Source of the DNA: Theobroma cacao | Lineage: Eukaryota; Streptophyta; Magnoliopsida; Malvales; Malvaceae | Assembly: GCF_000208745.1 (NCBI RefSeq) | Contig: NC_030858.1 | Span: 7,369,562-7,433,561, forward strand | DNA: 64,000 nucleotides | Reading direction: 5' to 3' | In this document: one piece after another, positions 10,490-22,062 of the stretch | Position numbering within the stretch: the first letter of the stretch is position 1 | Layout: every line of letters starts with the position of its first letter | Made by a program: the position numbers and the translations under genes | Notes under the pieces: generated by a model | The model's database searches: none | The model's input: the letters and a program-made list of their open reading frames with translations, nothing else | What the model was told of the DNA's origin: nothing

Positions 10490-12091
10490 TATCTTTAAGA
10501 TTGTTGGCTAAAGATTGAAGCATATGATAACTCAAACTAGTATAAGGCGTGATACATTGTTCTTAAGAATAATTTTCGCTCTTCATAGCATGAAACTTTG
10601 TGCAAAAGGACTAAAGAGGTTATCCATCAAGATTCAACAAACTTTTCTTGATTAGTTTGCGTAAACTATCAGGGAAACAAAACAGTAGAAAATAAAAAAG
10701 AAAAAACTCAGAAATGCTTAGTAGAGAAGAGAAAGTAATGGGAATTGAGGTGTGTTGAGAATGAACATGAAGGCTAGTATTTATAAGAAGGAACGCTGAG
10801 AAAATAAAAAATTTTAACATTATAAAGAATATTCTAAAGGATATTTTAACATTATTGAAAAATCAAAGACCAGATCTTTATAACATTGGCATACCAAATC
10901 AAAATTAAACACAAAATCAAATTATGGTGAAAAGGCTTGGTCAAGGAAATAAAAAACATAGCTAAGGTAAAAAAAAAATCACTTAGGCCTAACCCACGTG
11001 TATATTCGCGTGTAGAGGAAAAATCCTTATTTTCTCAAGGTTTGGCCTGATCTCGTGTACACGTGAGTCCACTTTCTTTTTTTGTTTGCAACAAGCTTAT
11101 AATGAGTTTGCTTATATAAAGTACTAATATCTTTTGTACTTAGACCATGTGAGATAGAAACCTTATGAGATATCACTACATGTCCAACTAGTTCTTGGTA
11201 GGTTAAAGATTGATTTTTCAATTTGTCTTATGGTAAACGATACATGTGTTCAATAAACCTTGAAAAAGAAATTCTTCACCAAGAAGGGTTTAAACCAACT
11301 CTATCCATTAAGATTGATTTTGATAGATGAGACCAATGTAGAAATTGACGCTAAATTTCTTCTCGCATGCATTTTCTTTCAATGGGATCATGGTCTCTCT
11401 CTGCTTCTAGTTTTCTACCTTTGAATGGTTTCTAATGTTTAGAGCACTTGCCCATGCCATACCAACTTCATTCTTTAAGATCAATTTGTTTTGTTTGTCT
11501 TAATTTCTTGTTTCAATCCATTAATTATGTTAAGTTACAGTGAAGAAAAAAAGAAAATTTCTTTTGCCCTAGAGAGAGTAATGGAGAGAAAAACTTATTT
11601 AACAATTGAGTAAGGTTGAGTATCAATCAATTTCGATTTTAAGGGAGACCCAAACTGACCAAATCGATTTTCCCTAATAACTAATCGAGGAAGATTAAAA
11701 ATTGGTCAAACCGAAACCAATCAAGGTTCAGTCGGTTTTAGTTAGTTATTGAGTTTAAACTGCTTGGGCTTAAATAGCCCAAGCTGAAAAAAACTACTTG
11801 ACCCATACTTTAATTTATATAAGGGTTCAAGGTTAATTAGACCAATTATCACAACATTAATACCTACCCATTACACATTTGAGCATTAATGGTCAATCAT
11901 CACAACAATTATTAATATCAATCACAACCAATCGGTATTAATGCTCACTCACAAAGTCAAAACAAAGTCACAGCTCACTCACAAAGTCATAGATAGCAAT
12001 AGCATTAATACTCACAAAGGTGACTTAATAACTGTAAAGGCCCAAAATAAAATATTCAAATGAGGTCTTATTTATTGAAATTAAAAAAAAA
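10490..12091. other. Unclassified repeat-like intergenic sequence
   Basis: No coding region is recognised. The part adjoining the gag fragment (10490-10820) may be its untranslated leader or LTR, but I could not find paired ends. Around 11600-11780 the sequence has repeated 'accaaaccg'/'cggtttgg'-like segments common in decayed plant transposons. Short open frames here show no domain. Confidence 0.4.
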
Positions 12092-12966
12092 TTATTGAAA
12101 ACATTTGGCAACTGATTTACTATATTTTACAAAAAAAATTATCTTTTGAACTTTACGTTCATATTTATTTATACAAGAATCAAAACTAGATAATGATAAT
12201 TCATTCTTAGAAACTTTCTTTTTCAGCTGCTTATTTTCTCCCCCTAATGTTGGAAAAATTGTTTCATTAAATTGACAATCGACAAACTTTGCCATGAATC
12301 AATCTCTTATTGATAATTTTAATTACAAATGGAGATTCGCATCCAACATATATTCTTAACCTCTTTTGAAGACTCATTTTTGTGTATTGTGGTGGAGTAA
12401 TTGAAACATATATCACACATCCAAAAATTCTTAGATGAGAAATATTTGGTTCTTGACTATAAACTAATTGTATAAGGAAGAATATATAATAACTCGTTTG
12501 GCCTGATGCATATAAATGCTAATGCATCCAAAATGGCATGCCCCTAAACAAATATTAGGAGTTTAAATTTCATAGGTAATGGCATTGTAATCAATTGGAA
12601 GTGTTTAATAAATGATTCTGCTAGATCATTTTGTGTATAAATATAAGCAATAGGTTCTTCAACAATTATTCCAACTAATATGCAATATTAAAGGCTTAAA
12701 ATGTAAATTCACCAGCATTGTCAAAACAAATTATCTTGATTACATAATCAGAAAAATGTGCTTTCCAAACAAATGATTTGGGCGATTATTCTTGCAAATG
12801 TTAAATTGCAAGTTAATAATAAGCACACAAGTGACCATTTAGTCGATGCATCTATTAAAACCGTAAAATATATAAATGGTTCATATGGTGGATGTATGAA
12901 TCCACATATAACCTTAAACATGTTTCGAAAACATAGGGCATTTAGTCTCAACTTTAGTTGGTGGTA
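12092..12966 (-). pseudogene. Copia retrotransposon integrase region, broken
   Basis: The minus-strand frame at 12748-12951 contains a Copia integrase-core segment: GFIHPPYEPFIYFTVLIDAS followed by TKWSLVCLL and FARIIAQIICLESTFF. Downstream on that strand, 12092-12295 reads AKFVDCQFNETIFPTLGG then ELSLSSFDSC, the region that follows the integrase core in this group. Between them the frame is lost. The DNA at 16682-16888 encodes the protein region that normally precedes this integrase. The two are one element split by the LTR at 13155-16444. It is inactive. Confidence 0.82.
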
Positions 12967-13149
12967 GCCTTATAATTTATTTGCCTTGAGAGCAAGCAGC
13001 ACAAGAGGATTTCATTAGATTGAAAAATCTTTTGGTTTTTCAATGCATGATCATATTAATTTTTAATAATTTTTCACATCATTATTGATTCAGGATGGTC
13101 TAACCAGTCATGGTAAACATTAAAATCATTAGTAAACTTCTGGTTTACT

Positions 13150-13154
13150 ATGGG
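13150..13154. repeat. Target site duplication ATGGG (left copy)
   Basis: ATGGG lies immediately before TGTCACGAC, the LTR terminus, and recurs at 16445-16449 immediately after the other terminus (GTATTTCA). An exact five-base duplication proves a retrotransposon-type insertion and fixes its borders. Confidence 0.9.
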
Positions 13155-16100
13155 TGTCACGACTCGGAACTCCCCATCGGGCCAGTGACAATCGTCGCGA
13201 GGCCTCGACAGACATTTTTTACCTCGAATGCCGATCGAAACCCCGCAAGGCTCTCGTATCAGCTTTCGCACTTCCTCGGTGAGCAATAGTTATCAAATAT
13301 CAAAATTCAAGAGATTATAAATCATTTCCAAATCAGAACATAACATTTTGTTTTCTGGCTCATAGGGGTATTTTCGTCATTTTTTTTTTGAAAATCTCAA
13401 AACTTGCTAAAAATGTAGTAGGTAAGCAGAAAATATATATATTGATTTAAAAACAAATTAAGTATCTAAAACATTCATTTGAAATGAAAATTTGACCATT
13501 TGAATATAATAAAAATATTCAATAAAATAAACTATTTTCTTGTAAAATAATTTTCATAAAGCTATTGGTACATAATTCTTATAGCGTAAAAGTTAATTAT
13601 ATTCATATATACTATAAAGCAAATAACCAAAGCATAAAATTTCTTTATAGTGACACGTAGGCCCACATCTATCCAAAATGCATCGAAAGCTGAAAACCTA
13701 TAACTTTTACCGATTCGAGTCCAAATGAAGGTCCTTGTCAAAGTCAACTAACTATAAAATTTCCCGAGCCTGAAATGTGAGGAAATGAGGGTGGTGAGAT
13801 TATAAAATCCCAGTGAGTAAACAGATACCATCTAAACTATCTAAAGTCGAGTAAATGGAGACAATTAAAATAAATCATCATATTGTAATTTCATTACCTT
13901 TCAACTCATTTCAACCAAATAAAATCAATCCATAAAGATCGAGTAATCAACTTGGCTTATGAATTTCTTAAAACTTTGGCTCGTGCCAAAACTCATACTC
14001 GGTGATATCTTGTGCAGGGCATCCGACCGAGTCCGCCAAGGCTGTTAAAATTTCGTATACATTTAAAATATATTTTTAGTTTGAGAAAAATACAGTCATT
14101 CCTTGGCGTTGACTGAGTTCCCCTTCACGTGGTGGTTTAGCGTGAAGTGAACCCTAAGCTTTACCCCAAGAGATACCCTACGCGCCTCTCCGTTCGGGGT
14201 AAAAATATACTGGAGTTTACCGTGCCCCTCTAATAGGTTGGTCCACGGAACCCCCTCTGCAGTGAATAATTAATATATAATCCACCAATCAATAAAATTC
14301 ATTCTAGCATGACATGGCAATTTATTGCAACCTAGCTTCTCAATGTTGAATACACAGTATAAATAATTCTAACACCAAAATCAGTTTAGCCATTCATGCT
14401 CATTTATTGTCATAAGCCATTCAATTCAAAACCATAAATTTGCAACACAAGCAGGCAGTCTCCAATTACTCTATTTTCAAAACCAATATTCGATTTTTCA
14501 GAAAATTTATAAAATCATTTTATAAAATCACATTTTTTCAAAAAGCATAACAATTTACCATTTAAACCCATTTTCTATAAAATCACACACTTGTATAAAA
14601 CTACTATAGATAATTAAGACGATAATAAGTTCACTCACAGTTCTAGGAGTCGATGTACTCCTAATCTCAGTCTCCAAGCACAATCTTTGTACTTTTACCA
14701 GTGTACTTTGCTCACCACCTATCCACAATGTACAATACATAATTCACCACATCAATACTTGACCATTATAAAATCAATTCAGGCTCAGTATATATGCATG
14801 ATATGATATACAACTTATCCGACTACCGCTTAAATACAGTGCTGACCTAATTCGACCTATTATCTCCAATTTAACTCCAAATCAATTTTTCTCACTTTCT
14901 ACACTCTAATTATACCTAAATTACCTTAATGACTGTGAATAAGATTCAATTTATCAGTCTCGATAGCAAATTACGAAAATACACCTAGTGGATAAAAATT
15001 CGTATTTTTGCTCCGAAAATTCTCATTATTTTTCTAAGCTCATAATTCATCATTTCTTAACCAATTCTCCTAGAATTAAAATCAAATTCATCCTCACTCA
15101 ACACACGGTAAATTCGGCCATTAATGATTGTGGGAGAAAATAAATTCTTTTCTTGTTGTTTTGTTTCTAAATATGTTAAACTAACATAACTTAAAATCAA
15201 ATTAATCTAACAACTTTCTCTCTCCTAACCCATTTTTCAGAATTGAATTCATCCTCAAATCACATGATTCAACCATGGAAAATGATGGGAAATGCATGAG
15301 AAAGGTAAAGCACAAGACAAATTTAAGAAATGTTACATTTTTTCACTTGATTTTTGAATTTTCACCTATTTTTCCTTTAAATTTCTTGGCTAGGGTTTTA
15401 TTTTCTCCTTTCTCTCTCTTGTTTCTTGCTTGGCCGAATGTTGAAGAAGAAGAATGGGTGGGCTGATTTTTTTATGCCTTTTTTATTGTTTAATGAAATA
15501 ATATTATTTTATTCATATTTTAAATATTTTATTAATTCATTTTTTTTTCTAGCCATCCATTTGTCCTACTTTTTCCACCATGCATTCCCTTTGACTTATC
15601 CNCCTTTGACTTATCCAAGTCTTAAATGAAATTTTCAGATTTTTCCAAAGTTTTGGTGGAGCAAATTTTTAAAATTACACTTTTACCCCCGAACTTTTTA
15701 AAAATTATATTTTTACCCCAAAAATTGAAAAGTTGCCATAATGCATAATTTTCACTCCTCATACTCATTTCACACTCCAAATAATTAAATTTGATCAAAA
15801 TCCTTTCAAAAATTAAATTTTTGATTTTCGATGGTAAAATTACCATTTTACCCCTAACCGGTCAATTTTTCAGATTGACTCCAAATCGGATCTTAAATTC
15901 TGAATTACCATATTAAACCATTCTGAGACTTTAAAATTCTTAATTTCATCGTGAATTCTCTATTTGATCTAGTTCGAGGCTTAAATCAACTTTGTTGTAC
16001 GTCTAAGTACAATATCGATTTTTGTAAATTTTTTCGGGACTCTCTTAGCATGCAAACATGCTATCCATCACATGTATGTCATGACAATTATTTTTATAGA

Positions 16101-16444
16101 GTCGGGCTTGTCATCTTCTCCCCCACTTGGATCAACCATATGATCCTTCTTCTTAACTGATTTCAACATCCGACTAAATATTAATATTTTAATATTATTT
16201 TATTCTAAAAATTTTATCTTGTCTCCTGGGTACCCGAAATACCTTATTATGCCTCACTTGACTTTTGAATTGCCTTTTTTCTCACAAATTCTCCTCCGAT
16301 AAAATTATTATTATTTTCTCACTTGCGGAATATTTTATCATAAACTATTGTTTTCGTCTTTTATCACTTTTGAACATTTTAATTGACCTCAATTTGCATT
16401 CGATCAACTTTATTTATCACCATATCAAAGTATGAGGTATTTCA
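13155..16444 (-). mobile_element. Solo long terminal repeat (minus strand), 3290 bp
   Basis: The repeat begins TGTCACGAC and ends GTATTTCA on the plus strand, with perfect ATGGG target duplications. It is the same family as 6596-9299 but inverted, and its last 427 bases match 1-423. No internal coding region or second LTR is present. The transcribed direction, inferred from the TATA-like region near 15460-15475 read in reverse, is minus. Compared with the plus-strand copy it has a different outer end (TGAAATACC against TGTCAAACC when read 5' to 3'), so the copies belong to related subfamilies. Small open frames inside (13562-13747, 15275-15466 and others) are not genes. The insertion splits a Copia element. 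An N at 15602 falls in a short duplication of 'ctttgacttatcc'. Confidence 0.92.
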
Positions 16445-16449
16445 ATGGG
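16445..16449. repeat. Target site duplication ATGGG (right copy)
   Basis: This is the right-hand partner of 13150-13154. Confidence 0.9.
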
Positions 16450-16681
16450 TTTCAATTATTCTAATATTTGTGTAGTTTAATCTAGAGAGCAAAACAAGTA
16501 ATAATTTTTTTTTCAACGCACATTTCCTACTTGAGATAATAGATATAATATAAAGGTATTAAGTGTCTCTTTCATTCGTTGTCTCAATATAATATCTATT
16601 CAGACAAATATCTTTAAAATTTAATGAATTTTTTTTAGACTTAATAGAAAATATTACATCCTCTATTATAAACTTTGTTTC

Positions 16682-16888
16682 TCAAGGTAGTGAAATATTA
16701 GTTCTTTCGAAGTTTTCAATTAATCTTGTACTACCAGATATTTTATTGGCATTGGTTTTTTCAATTGTCAAGTAAGAAAAATATTTCTTGTCTTTAAATA
16801 TAGTATGCATTGTAAAAATGTCTATTAGACAAATATTTACATAATAGATTTTGGATCCAACAAGATGAATATCCATATTTTTCTTCAA
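16682..16888 (-). pseudogene. Copia polyprotein fragment upstream of integrase
   Basis: The minus-strand frame reads TIEKTNANKISGSTRLIENF then ERTNISLP. It resembles the protease/pre-integrase part of plant Copia polyproteins, where a phrase of the type SGST-LIEGSGRANI-LP is usual. It ends at a stop codon at 16682. Upstream coding (17000-17990) is too decayed to read. It belongs with the integrase piece at 12092-12966; the intervening solo LTR inserted later. The assignment is by motif recognition and moderately sure. Confidence 0.65.
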
Positions 16889-17364
16889 TAAAATGAGATA
16901 TATAGAATAAGAAATTTACAAGTTAACATAAAAAAATATTAAATATATAATTAAAACACATAATAAGAACATATCATTTAAATATAATAAAAACATATTT
17001 AAGCATCTTTATAATATAGTTATACTAAAATATACCAATTACTATTAAGTTCATTCTCGGATATTTCCATTACCAATCAAATGATCAATTCCTTTTTCAA
17101 GATAAGAAAATCAACAATGGATATTTCCACTACTAATCATATAATCAATTCCTCTTTTAGGATAAACAAACATCTTAATGTTCTATATTAACTTGACTAT
17201 GGTTAAAATCATCACAAAGTTTTCAATGATGTTTGATAAAATTCAATATGTATAACAGGTACGTGACCAATGGCCTTTCATGTCATATTAATGACAATAA
17301 GTTTTCTATATTCCTTGTATTCTTTCCAATTTTGTCTTTTCACTATTTATCCCTTCGGGTAGGT

Positions 17365-17545
17365 TAAAAGTATTCATTTACTTTTAGTGGATTACAAGTA
17401 TTCATCCACTTCTGGTGGGTTAGTGGGTTAAGATATCCATCTACTTCTGGTGGTAAAATTATCCATCCACTTTTGACGGTAAAATTATTCTTAGATTCTA
17501 ATGGTAAAATTATCCATCCACTTACAGTGGTAAAATTATTTTTAG
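17365..17545. repeat. Degenerate short tandem repeats in Copia gag region
   Basis: Units of roughly 30-45 bases built on 'attcatccacttctggtgg' recur about six times: near 17376, 17397, 17428, 17460, 17513 and in part between. They drift in sequence and alternate with 'taaaattatt'. They lie inside the decayed Copia element, probably in the gag or spacer part. No protein is inferred. Confidence 0.6.
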
Positions 17546-17574
17546 AATTAAAATAGTGATAGTGTAAATTATTA

Positions 17575-17790
17575 TGGTGATCATAATTATTAAATGATTT
17601 TGCTTTCACTTCAAGGAATAAATAGATTCATGACCGTGACCATAATTATCAAATAATGTTACATTCACTTCAGGAAATTGATGGCTTTATAATTTTTTTA
17701 TTAGTAGCTCGTTTATCACATTCACTTTAGGAAATGGATATATATGATTTTTCATTAATTGTTATATAATAGTAAATTCACTTTCCAATC
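17575..17790. repeat. Second set of degenerate repeats ('ttcacttcaggaaat')
   Basis: The phrase 'ttcacttca(a)ggaa' occurs near 17606, 17665 and 17722, each time followed by a varied 'tagattcatga' or 'tgatttttc' tract. The spacing is about 60 bases. This is another small tandem array in the 5' part of the Copia remnant. Confidence 0.5.
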
Positions 17791-17980
17791 AAGGAACAAA
17801 ATATAATATATATTATATGATAGTAAATTCATATTAAGGTTGATTTTTAGGGAATGAAAATATTAAAGAGATATCGAGTCACTTATTTGATTTGTTATAA
17901 CCATAAATTAAAGACCAACCATCGAAATCCTTTTAACGCTTAGAGATGATGAAAAATATAATTTTGAAACTTAAAAGATT

Positions 17981-18000
17981 AGAGGATCGTGCTGATAACG
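17981..18000 (-). other. Primer-binding-site-like sequence of the Copia element
   Basis: Read on the minus strand this is CGTTATCAGCACGATCCTCT, directly after ...TATAACA, the likely 3' end of the 5' LTR. A TTATCAGCACG-type sequence at this position is seen in plant Copia elements whose primer is an initiator-tRNA fragment. It supports the orientation and start of the decayed Copia element. Confidence 0.5.
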
Positions 18001-18270
18001 TGTTATAAAATATAACTGAAAGAATAACTATAAGAGAAATATAAGAAAAAGTATTTAGAGGGAGAGAGAAGATCTTATATATTCAAGTGTGTATCTACAA
18101 ATGAATTAAAGGGGCCTATTTATAGGTCAAAACCCCTTATCTAGATTGAATTTGCAAGATGAAGATAATGCTAAAAGATTAGATGGATGGATTAAATCCT
18201 AATCTTTATCTAATCTAATTTACATCTAAAGCTAAACATACATAGTATAAATAGATATTCACAAAAATAT
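18001..18270 (-). repeat. Probable 5' LTR of the minus-strand Copia element
   Basis: The segment starts TGTTATAAAA next to the primer-site-like sequence. Read in reverse it contains TATAAATAGGCCCC (about 18112-18128), a good core promoter, followed by the purine/pyrimidine-rich leader 'cttctctctccctct'. The outer border near 18270 is a guess because no target duplication or second LTR was found. The downstream partner LTR is missing or beyond recognition. Confidence 0.5.
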
Positions 18271-18285
18271 TCAAAACATGTCTAC

Positions 18286-18503
18286 TTTATAAACTCAATT
18301 TTCAATGAAAAGTAGACTTTTGATGCTACCAAAGATATTTTTTTCCCTAATGGGGTCAGCTAAACCTTTTATATTTAATTGTCTTGACTTCTACGTAACT
18401 TCTCTTGAAAGCATATGTATGCTTTATAAACTCAATTTTTAATGAGAATTATACTTTTGATGTGTACCGGAGATTTTTTTGTCCCTAATGGGGTAAGTGA
18501 TTA
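18286..18503. repeat. Tandem duplication, two units offset by 137 bp
   Basis: The block 'tttataaactcaattt...actttttgatg...ccctaatggggt' at 18286-18358 is repeated at 18423-18496 with some 15-20 percent divergence. The units flank the possible LTR end and may be a duplicated promoter-distal LTR segment or a separate repeat. Confidence 0.65.
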
Positions 18504-19583
18504 GCTCTTTCTAATTTTGATCATCTGAATTTTTCATCTTTTTTATTTAAAAAATCTAAATTTTTTATTTATGATCTTTGAATTTATTTTAAACCCATTC
18601 ATCTGTCAATTTATCATTAGAATTTATATGAAATATGGACCAAATTTGTCAAATGGCACCTTGATAGATATATACGAGGAGAATTTTATCCAAAATTTAC
18701 CAACATATTGATGGATAGCTGAATTTGAAATAAATTTAAAAAATTGCAAATGAAAAAATAAATTCTTTAAATCACAAATAAAAATAAAATGTTACTAAAA
18801 AATCACGAACCAATGATAAAATGTATTCCATTAACAGTGCTAAAACTTTATGCCAATATTAAATTAAGTCCAAATACTTGATTGACCAAACAAAAGCCGA
18901 AGCAGATTACATATTTATTAGTGCTAAAAGAGGGTGTTAGTCTTTGGATAGAGAGTATCGGGCCCAGATGTTTTTAGATTTCTTAGACAAAGAGTACTGG
19001 GTGTAAGCCCAGATGTTTTCAGTTTTCTCTGGTTGATCTCTTCGACGTTAACGGATGGAGACCAAGTCCTTGTTTCGGACTTTAAATTTACTAGCACAAC
19101 ACACAAGTTTTTGATACTATTAACCTAAAACGAATTGGTTTTATATAAATAAAGAGAATTCGGTCCCAAAAGATGTTACAAGGGCAGATGTCAAGTATAT
19201 GTTGTATCCAGATTTGGTGTGTAGGTGGGGTAAGGGTTTTATTAAATTTTGAAGGATTAAAACTCTAGTAATTTTGATTTTTCTATCAATATATTATGGA
19301 AATCTCTTCGTTGCCTATATCCATGGAAATAGGCTACAAATTAAGCTGAATGACATAATCATAAACTTTTGAATTTTTGTTAAATGCATACTTTAATTCA
19401 TTGATTTGCTGAGAGAAAAAAAAATTCCTTGATTTGATTTGCATCATATTGGTAACACTAGCCAAGTCATAACATATGCAGACTACCTTATCTAAACATT
19501 TAGGAAGCACAAATGAAATTTGCTTTTAAGTTTACTTGGAAGAATTGCACACTTATATCACCTTTTTCTTGTTTAGAACATGT
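18504..19583. other. AT-rich spacer, no gene
   Basis: No supported coding region. Around 18945-19030 there is a short imperfect duplication ('gagtayygggcccagatgttttyag' type, twice about 55 bases apart). The short minus-strand frame at 18924-19106 lies over it and has no domain. Confidence 0.5.
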
Positions 19584-21300
19584 CTACACAAGATTGTTCG
19601 CATAAAACTCCGGATTGTTCATGACCATTAATGAATCTGAAGATTGCCTCGCTTGTATTGATTTTCTCTGGTATCTGATCATCCTGATTAACAGTCGAAT
19701 AGAATGACCAAGAAAAAGTGGCATCATCAAACTGCCCCAAATTAACATCCCGATCACTAATACCCTGAAAGAAACATCCGATACATGAGAAGGTGTGAAA
19801 GCTAATATGGACAACATATATGTCATTGCCATAGCAGTGATTGCAATCCACATGATCACCCTCAAAATCCAAGCAAAAATTCTCCGCCTGAAGGGTAATC
19901 CACTGATGAGCAACAGGATGATGCTGAGAGATGCCATGAAACCGGTTGTGTTATACGTTAGGAAACCTTGATATCTTTTTGGATTGTTTTAAGCCATTAT
20001 GAATGTTTGATGCGAAACCATTATTATTGCTTTCTTGCCATACACCGCTTGGAGGATTGATACCAGCTTGGAAAGCCATGGTAGCAATTAGTGAGGCCAC
20101 TACCATTAGGGCATTGCGTTTCTTCTCCAGCCAATCAGAATGCCTCTTAACAGGCTTTTTGCCATGTAAATTGTTGGGAGGGACGAGTGGATGAATTCTA
20201 TTAGATGCAGGTGAGGATAAAATCCTGGTCCTCATAGCTTCAAGTTCATGCTCTGACAAAGAACCCCTTGCACTTACAGCTCCAGCACTTTGAAGCGATG
20301 CAGCAATCTCTAGTCTCTTCCATTCTGGGATAAAAGATCGAGCGGTGTATATCCATTTGCATTTAGAGAATTCACTTCCACTGAAGTATTAGCAATCAAG
20401 AACTGTACAGCCTGCATATTTGAGTCCTAGACTTAGTATGTTCCCCGAAGTTTCCTTAATTACCCCCATGGAGACAAACAAGAACAACAAACTAAGAAGG
20501 ATGATAAAGATGATTATACTAAACACGTTCAAATAATTCCCTTCATGAATTTATCTTATTTCAATAATTATTAAATAAATAATATAATGATAACGAGATG
20601 ATCCGTTTTATTTCATAAACCGTTAATGTTACTTTAATTCCTTCTTTTCTTCCCCTTCAAGAAAGAGAGCATGTATGACTCCAAACTTGACAGTGGCTTA
20701 CAACTAGAGACCTAGAAAAGGTTATAATTTTCACTTCCAAACATACCTGAATTTGTTGATCGGCCACAGCTAGATGCAAGATAGTATTGCCATCATTATT
20801 CTTAGAATTCACAAACTCATCGTCACCAACGGTCTCCACCAAGAACTTCATTGCCTCCAACTGGTCTCACCTCTGTTCATCATCATTCGAGCCGCTCGGG
20901 GCCTCGCTTGAACCAACTCTTTCAAGACAATAATGTGACCCTTGATGGCTGCAATATGCAGGGGGGTTTCTCCCATCTCTGTCGCAAGCAAGGCACATGT
21001 CAGGGTCAACCTGTAGCAACCTGCTCACTATATCCAGGTAACCTTTTGAAGTTGCTAAATGAATTGGTGATTCTTTTCGGAAATCAAGTTTTTTCGCAAG
21101 CTCGGGCTTCAGAGTCAGACTTGTTCAACAAATTCAACATGTCCTAGCATAGAAGCTACGTGTAAAGGTGTTTCAGCATAACAGCCAGCTATAAATCTGT
21201 CGAGAACTAACGCATCCTCTAGAAGCAAGGAGATCACAGACCCGTCCATCGCCGCTTCGAAAAGCCTCCTCTCCATTTTCTTTGCACAGTGTTCATTCAT
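19584..21300 (-). pseudogene. Ankyrin-repeat / PGG-domain membrane protein (ITN1/ACD6-like type), pseudogene
   Basis: Family members have N-terminal ankyrin repeats and a C-terminal PGG domain with four membrane helices, and often act in stress or salicylate signalling. The start ATG at 21300 gives MERRLFEAAMDGS, then ankyrin units (AETPLHVASMLGHVEFV, SPIHLATSKGYLDIVSRLL, HIAAIKGHIIVLKELV, DGNTILHLAVADQQIQ). A GT-AG intron (20412-20746) is kept, followed by ANGYTPLDLL. The PGG part reads DWLEKKRNALMVVASLIATM with AFQAGINPPSGVWQ, then hydrophobic helices (SLSIILLLISGLPF, VIMWIAITAMAMTYMLSIL) to a stop at 19584. At least five breaks exist: near 21117, in a run of six C at 20961-20966, a deletion near 20862, near 20325, and near 19960-19990. 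The intact motifs across frames show recent decay. Sequencing error is possible at single sites but unlikely for all. Confidence 0.85.
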
Positions 21301-22024
21301 GAGATGGATTCCAAATTACACACGTATATATAGCTAGGGGTTGATCTTCACTCATCAAGTCAAACTCCAAAGGCATGCATCCTGTTTTATTTTCTTTTCG
21401 ATGCCATTTATGACATTATGCTCCAAAGAGAAGACTGTTGCTTGCACGCTTTGAAACATTCTGGAACATGACATGCAATTCAACAATGTTAACTAAGCAC
21501 AGGAAAATAGCCAAGATAAATTAATCCCTTGAATTTGGATTAACGGTAACATCGATATTCTCTTGTCCAAGGTCAAACGTGATCCAAAGCCAGTAAACTG
21601 CTCTTTGGATTTTTCCTTTGGTCCTTTTCATCGTGCTCCATTCTCATGGTTAAGAAGAATTCTGCCGGCATCATGAAGAAATTTCAGGTATTTTGGTTCT
21701 AACAAATCTGTTTTTTTCTTTGAAAATTACATAGATTGGATACACTAATTGAAATTCATGTAAGGTTTCACTTGAGCCCTTAATTTTTAAAATAATCAAA
21801 TTATCTTTCACATTACTTAAATGGTAAAATTGAGTTTATCAACTTCTCTTATTTTCTTTCTTACTCATAATAAATAAATCGTACTGTTATGTAATTTTTG
21901 ACATTTAAACACAATCATGAACATAATTTTTAATTATTTTCATTCTATTTTTTTCATCTTGCTTCAAATTTTTTCTTTACATTTTATTATGAATCAAAAG
22001 AATGAATTAGAAGTTAATAAGATA

Positions 22025-22062
<38 letters not shown>

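Noticed and set aside
17365..17790. Possible CRISPR-like repeat/spacer array
   Set aside because: Repeats are degenerate, spacing is irregular, the context is a plant Copia element, and no cas genes exist.
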